From NCBI GenBank assembly GCA_963082975.1, contig OY720348.1, forward strand, positions 15,806,078-15,870,077: a stretch of DNA of 64,000 bases, in the 5' to 3' direction. Both the position numbers and the translations under genes were made by a program. A model generated the notes under the pieces. That model made no database searches and was not told where the DNA came from. It saw only the letters and a list, made by a program, of their open reading frames with translations. Of the stretch, positions 8,984 to 24,093 are shown in pieces. Numbering within the stretch: the first letter of the stretch is position 1; each line of letters opens with the position of its first letter. Origin of the DNA: Labia minor. Taxonomy: Eukaryota; Arthropoda; Insecta; Dermaptera; Spongiphoridae.

Positions 8984-11900
8984 CCTTATTCTTCTATCTT
9001 CCAATTATTTCTGTCTTCTAAGGTAGCATCTGAAAAAGTCTAATCTAACTAACTAACTAACAATGTTAAATTTAAAAAATTAATAGAAATATAGTATTTT
9101 TTATTGTAATATTTAAATTTTGTCAATATTTAATTAAAATCATTACTACCACTAGTGCCAGAATAATCAAAAAATATACGTTGAGTACTTATTTTTGGTG
9201 AGCTGTATTTATAAAATATTTTGAAGAAACCAATATTATTTGAAGAGAATTGAATTTGCCATCAGGAAAAAGATGATACATGAAAATAAAAGAAAAACAA
9301 AAGACATATATAAGATTGAGTATTCAAAATATAATACATTTTTTTTATAACAAAAAGTACTAACCTCGGAGTTATAAATAGGTTGCCCACTCGTAGTAAG
9401 TCACTCGACGATATCGATCAACTCGTTACTTCTCACCATCACCCTCCATATATAGTAGTGGTCCAAATTTGTTTCGTGAATCCATGTTCTTTCAGATGAA
9501 CTAATAGAGAAATTGAAAATATTTAAATTATTAAATACACTTTTTTTTATATTCAAATTAATAATTTAAAACATTAAATTAAATTTTAACCTTATATTCT
9601 AAACTATGCATGACGAATTAAATATAAAAAATAATAAAAAAAAAATTGTCTTGATCATAGCTCTTTTGTTATTTCATGAATAATTATATAAATAAATATC
9701 ATTAATGAAAAAAAAAGGCATTTTTAATTTTTTTAATTTAAGGAATACTTTCATATTAAATATTAATTTTTATTTATTTTGATAAATGTATTAATAGACA
9801 ATTATCTACAGATATATCTATACTCTACTATATTTATTTAAATTTATTGTTAGAAACTAGAATAAAACAAATTCAGTCGAATGTCAATTTCTTTTTCTTT
9901 TTGTTAATTTATGAATATTTATATATCTATCGATACAACTTTTATTGATTTTCTACTTAAAAATTAATTGAATATGTAATTATAATTTTTAATTATATTT
10001 TGTTGATATATCAACTTTACCTCTGATGAGATGTGATTGCTTTTTCTATATGTATCAGATATATTCTTCAGCCGACGACTTACATCAAACCATAACAAGC
10101 TAAAAAAAAAAGGAACAATTATTTAAATACCTTAACTCGTATAATAATAACATCAATATAGTAATTTAAAAGCATAAATCAATTTTTTTCCAAATAAATA
10201 TCAACTATAATTCTATATTTTCTTACTTTTAATCACTTTTAATAATAAGCACAATATCTAATCTAGCCCCTCTATGTGTGACTTATTAATTCTTATTTAA
10301 TTTAGGTACTCTGTTCTTTATTAGAAACCTAATCAAATTGATTTCTTTTCAATAATAATATGAGAGATTGAATTTCAAGTGATTTATTTTTATTATTTAT
10401 TTTATAATGCATTTTCACTGATATTCAATAAATATTTTAATAAACTTGTCGATTTCTTAGAAAATAACGGATAGATATCAATATTAAAAAAATAAATAAA
10501 ATTATATTGAAAAAATAATGATTTTTCAAGAGTTTATAATTATTTTAGATAAATTCAATCGCAATGAAAAAAATAAAAGATAAAAAAAAAATCACCCTGC
10601 ACTTTTCTAGAATAAATTTTAATACAAATACAATAAATATATATATTCAATATATATTATTGAAGATTGAATATATATATATATATATATATATGATATT
10701 ATTTAGTATAAGAATATTTAGTTACACATAGGCAATTACGTTAGTATATATCAATTAAATATTAACTAATTCTCTTAGAATAGAGGATATGTTATAGAAA
10801 AAGTTCAAATTTATAGAACAAGATGATTTATGCTCCAATTTCATTACCAAATTTGGGCTTCTATTCTAATATTTACAAATAAAACAATTGAAAATTAAAA
10901 AAAATAATTATAGTAATTAATATCAGAGAATTAGATTTTAAACTAATCGAAATCTTTAATAATGTTTTTAATCAACAAATATTATTTTTTATATTAATTA
11001 TCTATTTCATCGAACTAGTATTAAAAATCTATTATTTGTAGTCTTATTTCGAAATTTAAATAAACGTTTTTCTTTTTAATATAAATAAAATTGAATTTTA
11101 TTTATAAATACCTTACTTTATTGTTCAGGAGAATTCTGTCTGAATTGAATTTGATTTTTCTTATATATATATAATATTTTATTTTAATTCCACCACAAGT
11201 ATTCTTATTTTATATAGAGAGATAGTACTACTCCCAATTATCTAAACAATTTATAATTTAATGTTTTTTTATTTTATATCAAACCAGAAACTATCATGAT
11301 TTATGTAAATGCACCACCCCCATCCTTGGATATCAAGACTCACTATGAACAAGTCAGAACTCGTTCAATAATTTATATTAAATTAATAAATAATAATTCT
11401 AGTATAATTCTCAGAATTTTTAAAATATATCAATATTTAGTTTCATTTCCGACAATTAACCAAATATCCTTTCTTTTATTCTAATAGTTCACATTTGAAT
11501 TGATTTAATAAAGTGATACCAGATAATTTCATGACAAGAAAAAATAAAAAACATTGAAATTGAATTGAAATTGTAACTAAAATATTTATCGCCTTTAAAT
11601 TAATATATAATAAATAAATATCACCAATTTAAACTATTTTTATTTTTAAGTAATATCGGATAAATATTATATAGATTGGAATCAATTTCTAAAAGATTGT
11701 TATTCTCTGAATAGAAATTTCATATGAATTCTTCAATCTTAAATATTATGATTAATATTATTTATCTTCTTCACCCAACTACAATATATTATATGTATCC
11801 TATTTCGAATTTAAAAAATAAACGTTATATATTCTCTTAATATTACTATAAATAAAATTTAATTTTGATTATCTGTCTAGAGGAAATCAATCAATACATT

Positions 11901-12993
11901 CTTTATAAAATTCTTTCTGTATGTAGATAGCATTATAAGAGAGAATTTTAGTAATTTTTTTAAATTTTGTATTTTCAGTGTCGGGGATGGATGTCTAACT
12001 AAAAGGGGCTCCAACTTTTTAAAATCTCCAATTCATAAATATAGTTCATTACCATCCAGTACGTATTTTAAACTCTAATTCAAATATTCTATTGAATTTA
12101 AAAATATACTATTTGTAAATAAAATACTTATTGCCTTGTCTTTTATTTACAAATTTGTAATTCATACTAATCCTTTCAAATAAATGCCACCAATCAAAAT
12201 TGGCTTATTTAACATTTTGAAAGTAATATCGGGCTTAAATTGTATAGAATCGAAATAATTTCAAATATATAGATATTCACTGTATAAAATTTAAATTTAA
12301 CCGAAATTTTTGCATTTTACTCTCATCCTAAAATATGATATTTAATATTAATTATCTTCTTCCTCTAAATTTGCAATTTACATTATTTGTAGCATATCTC
12401 AAAGTTCAAATAAACGTAATTCTCTTTATATTTAATCAAATTTAAGGCATATTCTTTCTTTAAGATATTGGAAATGAAAAATTCACTGCGTTCTTTTTAA
12501 AAGTTTGTTGTGTATCTTTAGAAGAATTTCAGGAGATTTTTTTAAATAAAATATATTCGAATAAGCGTGTTTAAAATAAAATAAGGGCAGCAAAAGTGTT
12601 ATTATTTGAAAAATAATTATTTACTCTACAGTTTTACAAAACTATCATCATTAAGAAATATTAATATTAATGATATAAATTTTATATACTTTTGAAAAAA
12701 TATTATACAGATTTAATACATATCCCGCCATCTATTGCGATTAGTGTTGACTACATTTAAAAGTTTTATTTTCAAATATTATTTTCAATATTATTCATAT
12801 ATATATATATATATATATATAGCAATAATTAAAATTAAAATTAAATAAATTATAATTAAACTGATTTAATATTAAAAATAATTATGATTCTATTAAAGGA
12901 GAAATACATGTATAAATCAAAAAAATTGAAAAAAATCTCTCAACCAAGAATTGAAATCTAATTTCTAAATTATGATGAAATTCAAATATCTTG

Positions 12994-13616
12994 TTATATA
13001 CTAGGCGTATATGTTACCATCTATAAAATACTATAAAATAAAAAAAATTAAAATATATAAATACATATACAATACTTACAATGGATTGATTAATGGTAGG
13101 TAATGGAGTCGACAAACACTTCAACCGGATCATCGTCTTCACTCCCTGGAAAACAAAGACCAATATGAAATAATGTTTTCCTGGAATAATTCATATTGGA
13201 AATCTACTCACCTGTTTGATGGATCCGTAAAAGTGAAAGATTGCCATTAATATTGATCGATGATACATGAAAAACAAGAATAAAAGACATATCTATTAAG
13301 ACTGAAAATAGATTAGAATAATATTAAAATATTTCTTAAAAAAATACTTACGGCGGGGTTTTCACCCCTTGCAATCGCCCGAAGGATGATGATGATTTGG
13401 AAGTCATTATGTTCTTCAATCTCTCTCTTGATTCTGGAATGGTGGACATCAAGTAAAACTAAAAAATTAAGAAAACATTTCACTTAGTAATTTAATATAC
13501 GCGTGTAGTATCTTTATAAATTCATCAATGTAAAAATATCTGGATTATTTTGAAATGATATTGTATTCATAATTCTACTCACAGATGCGCTTATTCTTAT
13601 TAGCTCCTTCCATCAT
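12994..13616 (-). CDS. Gene model A, copy 2
   Basis: Exons 13583-13616, 13352-13458, 13212-13292, 13080-13145 and 12994-13020. I see no difference from the 6305-6927 copy within the exons. Confidence 0.38.
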
Positions 13617-14858
13617 TGCTTAGTGATCAGAGAGTATCATCATCCACGGGTACGCGAACATATCTGATAGTGATAGATAAAACATATGGTGATATATTAA
13701 AAATTAATTAAAACCTTTTTTAAACTTAAAAAATAATACTTGAAGAAGATAATAGTGAAATAATGTTTTTAATAGGTCTTCTATTTTATTTTATCCTTTT
13801 ATAGAAATTTCTATAATATACCATCATTAATTAATATTTCAAATTTAATTCAATGAATATTTATATTGAATAGTATTTAATAGAAATTGAGATATCTCTC
13901 TTAGGAATGGGATTGATTATACATTAATGGTGTAATTTAATGAAATTTTGGACAGTAAGAGTACATGTAGATAATATTTTAAAATTTAAAATATTATTTC
14001 AAAATAAATTATTTAAATAGTAGAAAAAATAAATAAAATTCTTACCCATTTTTTATTTTCCTTTTTAGTAACCTTCAAATTAGGTAGATGAAATCTTATG
14101 CTCGCTCCATTCCATTCAATGTAGATCTAAAAACAAGGTATAGATTCATAATTAGTTTTGTGATTTCGAAATATTTACTTGTATATATTATTTATTATAT
14201 CCAGTGTATTCTTCTATATTGTAAGTTAGAAAAATCAAAGAATAATTAGTAAAAAACAAAGAAAGTTTTTTAGATTTATTTTAACATTTTTGAAGAAGAA
14301 TTACTTTCACAAAAATTTCAGTTCTAACAATAAAGGCCATTTAAAAATTATGTAATTTTAATTATTTTTAAACATATTGATATTATTTCATGAAATATTA
14401 TAGAAATAAAAATTCAACTCACCGATGAGATGCCTTGCAGTCGTTGTGAAGTGATGCGATGAACCTCTGAACTGCCCCCAACAAACCACCAAACCAAGTT
14501 CTTCAAATGATGCTCTTCAGACAATGAAAAGAAAAAGAAATAGAAAAAAAGATCATTAGTTAGAGTTGACTAGAATAGGAGAGAATAACGTCCCAAAAAA
14601 GAGGATATAAATTGTATTTCAATTGAAATATACATATAACCTACCGTGGAGGCTACTTCATTGCGCCCTGATGTCTTCCCTGTACAGTCTATCCTATGCC
14701 AGACCCAATTCTATGGCACGGATGGCCATCTAATAATATTGTCTATCTTCGTGCAAAACACTCTTCTTGCTAGAAAAGATTGCAATCACGGAAACGGGGA
14801 AAAAAAAACACTCCCGAACGCGCTTATTAGACACAGTATGGTCTATTTTGTGTTTTAA

Positions 14859-15220
14859 CTACCGAAGAAATGCGTAATTTAGAAGAAGAAGGAAAAAAAA
14901 AAGAAAAAGAAAAGCATAGATTAAGTGGGAAGCCGTTTGTGAGTATCTGTGGATCAGCTGAGAGTGACTTGGAGTTTTTGGATTACGATTGAACACCACA
15001 TTCGTGGCAACCTGTAAAAAATGCCTACCTACTTACAATGGGGATTCATGGCGTCCTCCATAGTGGGAGGAACACTCATGAAAATGAGACTAACCTTAGC
15101 TCCAAGGTAGTCAATACATCCTGGCGGGCTAATCCCATTAAGGAACATTGTTGAACTACCTTCACGAATGCCTGTCCAATTCCATAGAGCCACGTCTAAG
15201 CTACTTTCAGTGATACACAT
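14859..15220 (-). CDS. Gene model B, unit 3
   Basis: Exon 1 is 15095-15220 and exon 2 starts at 15011. The GTCTAAGCTAC form near 15196 changes a codon from GAC to GAT? On the minus strand it reads TTAGAC for TTGGAC, a synonymous Leu change (TTG to TTA). Stop position as in unit 1. Confidence 0.33.
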
Positions 15221-15478
15221 TACTTTACACAAACAAGGGAATCGTCATTAAAAAAAAAAAAAATGACGATTTGGGAAGCACAAAACACATGCAGATAAAC
15301 AATCCCTTAACATTTTCTGGCACATACCCGTCTCCACCCACTATATACTAAATAGAAAATACTAAAAAGGTGTTCCCTTTAATAGTTAGAAGCTTGCAAA
15401 AACCAAACACCTTTTTTCTATTCTATTCTAAAATATTAATAATTCATTAAATTTAATGTTTCTAGTTTCTATCTATAT

Positions 15479-15674
15479 TTATTGGCTACCACAAAGGTTT
15501 GGAAGCGATGACTCAGGAGGCATTTTCTTGAAGCATTCCTTTATCTGTAAATCCCTAACAACAAACGATTAAGCCAAAAAAATAAATAATCACCCCCCAT
15601 ACGCAACCTATCAGGCTAACAATTCTAAATACCTTTAAAGGAATTGATGATTCAGTAGATTGTAGATTTGCCAT
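15479..15674 (-). CDS. Gene model D, unit 3
   Basis: Exons 15633-15674 and 15479-15544. Coding sequence as in unit 1. Confidence 0.28.
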
Positions 15675-18600
15675 CCTTATTCTTCTATCTTCCAATTATT
15701 TCTGTCTTCTAAGGTAGCATCTGAAAAACTCTAATCTAACTAACTAACTAACAATGTTAAATTTAAAAAATTAATAGAAATATAGTATTTTTTATTGTAA
15801 TATTTAAATTTTGTCAATATTTAATTAAAATCATTACTACCACTAGTGCCAGAATAATCAAAAAATATACGTTGAGTACTTATTTTTGGTAAGCTGTATT
15901 TATAAAATATTTTGAAGAAACCAATATTATTTGAAGAGAATTGAATTTGCCATCAGGAAAAAGATGATACATGAAAATAAAAGAAAAACAAAAGACATAT
16001 ATAAGATTGAGTATTCAAAATATAATACATTTTTTTTATAACAAAAAGTACTAACCTCGGAGTTATAAATAGGTTGCCCACTCGTAGTAAGTCACTCGAC
16101 GATATCGATCAACTCGTTACTTCTCACCATCACCCTCCATATATAGTAGTGGTCCAAATTTGTTTCGTGAATCCATGTTCTTTCAGATGAACTAATAGAG
16201 AAATTGAAAATATTTAAATTATTAAATACACTTTTTTTTATATTCAAATTAATAATTTAAAACATTAAATTAAATTTTAACCTTATATTCTAAACTATGC
16301 ATGACGAATTAAATATAAAAAATAATAAAAAAAAAAATTGTCTTGATCATAGCTCTTTTGTTATTTCATGAATAATTATATAAATAAATATCATTAATGA
16401 AAAAAAAAAGGCATTTTTAATTTTTTTAATTTAAGGAATACTTTCATATTAAATATTAATTTTTATTTATTTTGATAAATGTATTAATAGACAATTATCT
16501 ACAGATATATCTATACTCTACTATATTTATTTAAATTTATTGTTAGAAACTAGAATAAAACAAATTCAGTCGAATGTCAATTTCTTTTTCTTTTTGTTAA
16601 TTTATGAATATTTATATATCTATCGATACAACTTTTATTGATTTTCTACTTAAAAATTAATTGAATATGTAATTATAATTTTTAATTATATTTTGTTGAT
16701 ATATCAACTTTACCTCTGATGAGATGTGATTGCTTTTTCTATATGTATCAGATATATTCTTCAGCCGACGACTTACATCAAACCATAACAAGCTAAAAAA
16801 AAAGGAACAATTATTTAAATACCTTAACTCGTATAATAATAACATCAATATAGTAATTTAAAAGCATAAATCAATTTTTTTCCAAATAAATATCAACTAT
16901 AATTCTATATTTTCTTACTTTTAATCACTTTTAATAATAAGCACAATATCTAATCTAGCCCCTCTATGTGTGACTTATTAATTCTTATTTAATTTAGGTA
17001 CTCTGTTCTTTATTAGAAACCTAATCAAATTGATTTCTTTTCAATAATAATATGAGAGATTGAATTTCAAGTGATTTATTTTTATTATTTATTTTATAAT
17101 GCATTTTCACTGATATTCAATAAATATTTTAATAAACTTGTCGATTTCTTAGAAAATAACGGATAGATATCAATATTAAAAAAATAAATAAAATTATATT
17201 GAAAAAATAATGATTTTTCAAGAGTTTATAATTATTTTAGATAAATTCAATCGCAATGAAAAAAATAAAAGATAAAAAAAAAATCACCCTGCACTTTTCT
17301 AGAATAAATTTTAATACAAATACAATAAATATATATATTCAATATATATTATTGAAGATTGAAGATTGAATATATATATATATATATATATATGATATTA
17401 TTTAGTATAAGAATATTTAGTTACACATAGGCAATTACGTTAGTATATATCAATTAAATATTAACTAATTCTCTTAGAATAGAGGATATGTTATAGAAAA
17501 AGTTCAAATTTATAGAACAAGATGATTTATGCTCCAATTTCATTACCAAATTTGGGCTTCTATTCTAATATATACAAATAAAACAATTGAAAATTAAAAA
17601 AAATAATTATAGTAATTAATATCAGAGAATTAGATTTTAAACTAATCGAAATCTTTAATAATGTTTTTAATCAACAAATATTATTTTTTATATTAATTAT
17701 CTATTTCATCGAACTAGTATTAAAAATCTATTATTTGTAGTCTTATTTCGAAATTTAAATAAACGTTTTTCTTTTTAATATAAATAAAATTGAATTTTAT
17801 TTATAAATACCTTACTTTATTGTTCAGGAGAATTCTGTCTGAATTGAATTTGATTTTTCTTATATATATATAATATTTTATTTTAATTCCACCACAAGTA
17901 TTCTTATTTTATATAGAGAGATAGTACTACTCCCAATTATCTAAACAATTTATAATTTAATGTTTTTTTATTTTATATCAAACCAGAAACTATCATGATT
18001 TATGTAAATGCACCACCCCCATCCTTGGATATCAAGACTCACTATGAACAAGTCAGAACTCGTTCAATAATTTATATTAAATTAATAAATAATAATTCTA
18101 GTATAATTCTCAGAATTTTTAAAATATATCAATATTTAGTTTCATTTCCGACAATTAACCAAATATCCTTTCTTTTATTCTAATAGTTCACATTTGAATT
18201 GATTTAATAAAGTGATACCAGATAATTTCATGACAAGAAAAAATAAAAAACATTGAAATTGAATTGAAATTGTAACTAAAATATTTATCGCCTTTAAATT
18301 AATATATAATAAATAAATATCACCAATTTAAACTATTTTTATTTTTAAGTAATATCGGATAAATATTATATAGATTGGAATCAATTTCTAAAAGATTGTT
18401 ATTCTCTGAATAGAAATTTCATATGAATTCTTCAATCTTAAATATTATGATTAATATTATTTATCTTCTTCACCCAACTACAATATATTATATGTATCCT
18501 ATTTCGAATTTAAAAAATAAACGTTATATATTCTCTTAATATTACTATAAATAAAATTTAATTTTGATTATCTGTCTAGAGGAAATCAATCAATACATTC

Positions 18601-19690
18601 TTTATAAAATTCTTTCTGTATGTAGATAGCATTATAAGAGAGAATTTTAGTAATTTTTTTAAATTTTGTATTTTCAGTGTCGGGGATGGATGTCTAACTA
18701 AAAGGGGCTCCAACTTTTTAAAATCTCCAATTCATAAATATAGTTCATTACCATCCAGTACGTATTTTAAACTCTAATTCAAATATTCTATTGAATTTAA
18801 AAATATACTATTTGTAAATAAAATACTTATTGCCTTGTCTTTTATTTACAAATTTGTAATTCATACTAATCCTTTCAAATAAATGCCACCAATCAAAATT
18901 GGCTTATTTAACATTTTGAAAGTAATATCGGGCTTAAATTGTATAGAATCGAAATAATTTCAAATATATAGATATTCACTGTATAAAATTTAAATTTAAC
19001 CGAAATTTTTGCATTTTACTCTCATCCTAAAATATGATATTTAATATTAATTATCTTCTTCCTCTAAATTTGCAATTTACATTATTTGTAGCATATCTCA
19101 AAGTTCAAATAAACGTAATTCTCTTTATATTTAATCAAATTTAAGGCATATTCTTTCTTTAAGATATTGGAAATGAAAAATTCACTGCGTTCTTTTTAAA
19201 AGTTTGTTGTGTATCTTTAGAAGAATTTCAGGAGATTTTTTTAAATAAAATATATTCGAATAAGCGTGTTTAAAATAAAATAAGGGCACCAAAAGTGTTA
19301 TTATTTGAAAAATAATTATTTACTCTACAGTTTTACAAAACTATCATCATTAAGAAATATTAATATTAATGATATAAATTTTATATACTTTTGAAAAAAT
19401 ATTATACTGATTTAATACATATCCCGCCATCTATTGCGATTAGTGTTGACTACATTTAAAAGTTTTATTTTCAAATATTATTTTCAATATTATTCATATA
19501 TATATATATATATATATAGCAATAATTAAAATTAAAATTAAATAAATTATAATTAAACTGATTTAATATTAAAAATAATTATGATTCTATTAAAGGAGAA
19601 ATACATGTATAAATCAAAAAAATTGAAAAAAATCTCTCAACCAAGAATTGAAATCTAATTTCTAAATTATGATGAAATTCAAATATCTTG

Positions 19691-20313
19691 TTATATACTA
19701 GGCGTATATGTTACCATCTATAAAATACTATAAAATAAAAAAAATTAAAATATATAAATACATATACAATACTTACAATGGATTGATTAATGGTAGGTAA
19801 TGGAGTCGACAAACACTTCAACCGGATCATCGTCTTCACTCCCTGGAAAACAAAGACCAATATGAAATAATGTTTTCCTGGAATAATTCATATTGGAAAT
19901 CTACTCACCTGTTTGATGGATCCGTAAAAGTGAAAGATTGCCATTAATATTGATCGATGATACATGAAAAACAAGAATAAAAGACATATCTATTAAGACT
20001 GAAAATAGATTAGAATAATATTAAAATATTTCTTAAAAAAATACTTACGGCGGGGTTTTCACCCCTTGCAATCGCCCGAAGGATGATGATGATTTGGAAG
20101 TCATTATGTTCTTCAATCTCTCTCTTGATTCTGGAATGGTGGACATCAAGTAAAACTAAAAAATTAAGAAAACATTTCACTTAGTAATTTAATATACGCG
20201 TGTAGTATCTTTATAAATTCATCAATGTAAAAATATCTGGATTATTTTGAAATGATATTGTATTCATAATTCTACTCACAGATGCGCTTATTCTTATTAG
20301 CTCCTTCCATCAT
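19691..20313 (-). CDS. Gene model A, copy 3
   Basis: Exons 20280-20313, 20049-20155, 19909-19989, 19777-19842 and 19691-19717. No exon difference seen. Confidence 0.38.
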
Positions 20314-21555
20314 TGCTTAGTGATCAGAGAGTATCATCATCCACGGGTACGCGAACATATCTGATAGTGATAGATAAAACATATGGTGATATATTAAAAA
20401 TTAATTAAAACCTTTTTTAAACTTAAAAAATAATACTTGAAGAAGATAATAGTGAAATAATGTTTTTAATAGGTCTTCTATTTTATTTTATCCTTTTATA
20501 GAAATTTCTATAATATACCATCATTAATTAATATTTCAAATTTAATTCAATGAATATTTATATTGAATAGTATTTAATAGAAATTGAGATATCTCTCTTA
20601 GGAATGGGATTGATTATACATTAATGGTGTAATTTAATGAAATTTTGGACAGTAAGAGTACATGTAGATAATATTTTAAAATTTAAAATATTATTTCAAA
20701 ATAAATTATTTAAATAGTAGAAAAAATAAATAAAATTCTTACCCATTTTTTATTTTCCTTTTTAGTAACCTTCAAATTAGGTAGATGAAATCTTATGCTC
20801 GCTCCATTCCATTCAATGTAGATCTAAAAACAAGGTATAGATTCATAATTAGTTTTGTGATTTCGAAATATTTACTTGTATATATTATTTATTATATCCA
20901 GTGTATTCTTCTATATTGTAAGTTAGAAAAATCAAAGAATAATTAGTAAAAAACAAAGAAAGTTTTTTAGATTTATTTTAACATTTTTGAAGAAGAATTA
21001 CTTTCACAAAAATTTCAGTTCTAACAATAAAGGCCATTTAAAAATTATGTAATTTTAATTATTTTTAAACATATTGATATTATTTCATGAAATATTATAG
21101 AAATAAAAATTCAACTCACCGATGAGATGCCTTGCAGTCGTTGTGAAGTGATGCGATGAACCTCTGAACTGCCCCCAACAAACCACCAAACCAAGTTCTT
21201 CAAATGATGCTCTTCAGACAATGAAAAGAAAAAGAAATAGAAAAAAAGATCATTAGTTAGAGTTGACTAGAATAGGAGAGAATAACGTCCCAAAAAAGAG
21301 GATATAAATTGTATTTCAATTGAAATATACATATAACCTACCGTGGAGGCTACTTCATTGCGCCCTGATGTCTTCCCTGTACAGTCTATCCTATGCCAGA
21401 CCCAATTCTATGGCACGGATGGCCATCTAATAATATTGTCTATCTTCGTGCAAAACACTCTTCTTGCTAGAAAAGATTGCAATCACGGAAACGGGGAAAA
21501 AAAAACACTCCCGAACGCGCTTATTAGACACAGTATGGTCTATTTTGTGTTTTAA

Positions 21556-21917
21556 CTACCGAAGAAATGCGTAATTTAGAAGAAGAAGGAAAAAAAAAAG
21601 AAAAAGAAAAGCATAGATTAAGTGGGAAGCCGTTTGTGAGTATCTGTGGATCAGCTGAGAGTGACTTGGAGTTTTTGGATTACGATTGAACACCACATTC
21701 GTGGCAACCTGTAAAAAATGCCTACCTACCTACAATGGGGATTCATGGCGTCCTCCATAGTGGGAGGAACACTCATGAAAATGAGACTAACCTTAGCTCC
21801 AAGGTAGTCAATACATCCTGGCGGGCTAATCCCATTAAGGAACATTGTTGAACTACCTTCACGAATGCCTGTCCAATTCCATAGAGCCACGTCCAAGCTA
21901 CTTTCAGTGATACACAT
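21556..21917 (-). CDS. Gene model B, unit 4
   Basis: Exon 1 is 21792-21917 and exon 2 starts at 21708. Same frame and stop as unit 1. Confidence 0.33.
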
Positions 21918-22175
21918 TACTTTACACAAACAAGGGAATCGTCATTAAAAAAAAAAAAAATGACGATTTGGGAAGCACAAAACACATGCAGATAAACAAT
22001 CCCTTAACATTTTCTGGCACATACCCGTCTCCACCCACTATATACTAAATAGAAAATACTAAAAAGGTGTTCCCTTTAATAGTTAGAAGCTTGCAAAAAC
22101 CAAACACCTTTTTTCTATTCTATTCTAAAATATTAATAATTCATTAAATTTAATGTTTCTAGTTTCTATCTATAT

Positions 22176-22371
22176 TTATTGGCTACCACAAAGGTTTGGA
22201 AGCGATGACTCAGGAGGCATTTTCTTGAAGCATTCCTTTATCTGTAAATCCCTAACAACAAACGATTAAGCCAAAAAAATAAATAATCACCCCCCATACG
22301 CAACCTATCAGGCTAACAATTCTAAATACCTTTAAAGGAATTGATGATTCAGTAGATTGTAGATTTGCCAT
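22176..22371 (-). CDS. Gene model D, unit 4
   Basis: Exons 22330-22371 and 22176-22241. Coding sequence as in unit 1. Confidence 0.28.
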
Positions 22372-24053
22372 CCTTATTCTTCTATCTTCCAATTATTTCT
22401 GTCTTCTAAGGTAGCATCTGAAAAACTCTAATCTAACTAACTAACTAACAATGTTAAATTTAAAAAATTAATAGAAATATAGTATTTTTTATTGTAATAT
22501 TTAAATTTTGTCAATATTTAATTAAAATCATTACTACCACTAGTGCCAGAATAATCAAAAAATATACGTTGAGTACTTATTTTTGGTGAGCTGTATTTAT
22601 AAAATATTTTGAAGAAACCAATATTATTTGAAGAGAATTGAATTTGCCATCAGGAAAAAGATGATACATGAAAATAAAAGAAAAACAAAAGACATATATA
22701 AGATTGAGTATTCAAAATATAATACATTTTTTTTATAACAAAAAGTACTAACCTCGGAGTTATAAATAGGTTGCCCACTCGTAGTAAGTCACTCGACGAT
22801 ATCGATCAACTCGTTACTTCTCACCATCACCCTCCATATATAGTAGTGGTCCAAATTTGTTTCGTGAATCCATGTTCTTTCAGATGAACTAATAGAGAAA
22901 TTGAAAATATTTAAATTATTAAATACACTTTTTTTTATATTCAAATTAATAATTTAAAACATTAAATTAAATTTTAACCTTATATTCTAAACTATGCATG
23001 ACGAATTAAATATAAAAAATAATAAAAAAAAAATTGTCTTGATCATAGCTCTTTTGTTATTTCATGAATAATTATATAAATAAATATCATTAATGAAAAA
23101 AAAAAGGCATTTTTAATTTTTTTAATTTAAGGAATACTTTCATATTAAATATTAATTTTTATTTATTTTGATAAATGTATTAATAGACAATTATCTACAG
23201 ATATATCTATACTCTACTATATTTATTTAAATTTATTGTTAGAAACTAGAATAAAACAAATTCAGTCGAATGTCAATTTCTTTTTCTTTTTGTTAATTTA
23301 TGAATATTTATATATCTATCGATACAACTTTTATTGATTTTCTACTTAAAAATTAATTGAATATGTAATTATAATTTTTAATTATATTTTGTTGATATAT
23401 CAACTTTACCTCTGATGAGATGTGATTGCTTTTTCTATATGTATCAGATATATTCTTCAGCCGACGACTTACATCAAACCATAACAAGCTAAAAAAAAAG
23501 GAACAATTATTTAAATACCTTAACTCGTATAATAATAACATCAATATAGTAATTTAAAAGCATAAATCAATTTTTTTCCAAATAAATATCAACTATAATT
23601 CTATATTTTCTTACTTTTAATCACTTTTAATAATAAGCACAATATCTAATCTAGCCCCTCTATGTGTGACTTATTAATTCTTATTTAATTTAGGTACTCT
23701 GTTCTTTATTAGAAACCTAATCAAATTGATTTCTTTTCAATAATAATATGAGAGATTGAATTTCAAGTGATTTATTTTTATTATTTATTTTATAATGCAT
23801 TTTCACTGATATTCAATAAATATTTTAATAAACTTGTCGATTTCTTAGAAAATAACGGATAGATATCAATATTAAAAAAATAAATAAAATTATATTGAAA
23901 AAATAATGATTTTTCAAGAGTTTATAATTATTTTAGATAAATTCAATTGCAATGAAAAAAATAAAAGATAAAAAAAAAATCACCCTGCACTTTTCTAGAA
24001 TAAATTTTAATACAAATACAATAAATATATATATTCAATATATATTATTGAAG

Positions 24054-24093
<40 letters not shown>

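Larger units (their letters stand above)
6684..13372. repeat. Array unit 2 (6689 bp)
   Basis: Differs from unit 1 at the sites listed there. Private changes include GCCCTAAC in exon X9 (near 7788), AATAGGAAATAC near 8663 and GAAAAAGTC near 9035. It shares CAATCGCAATG near 10558 with unit 3 (others CAATTGCAATG). It has one extra A in the A-run near 10105. Confidence 0.95.
13373..20069. repeat. Array unit 3 (6697 bp)
   Basis: Shares ACGGGGAAAA near 14795 with unit 4 and the five-C form of exon X9 (near 14475) with units 4-6. It has a private tandem duplication of GAAGATT near 17355 and a private GGTAAGCTG near 15888. Confidence 0.95.

Noticed and set aside
11296-11484. 62-codon plus-strand frame MIYVNAPPPSLDIK... 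in units 2-8
   Set aside because: After ~24 codons it runs through AT-rich sequence of low-complexity residues. Unit 1 loses it by one base and no splice or promoter context supports it. Left as unproven.
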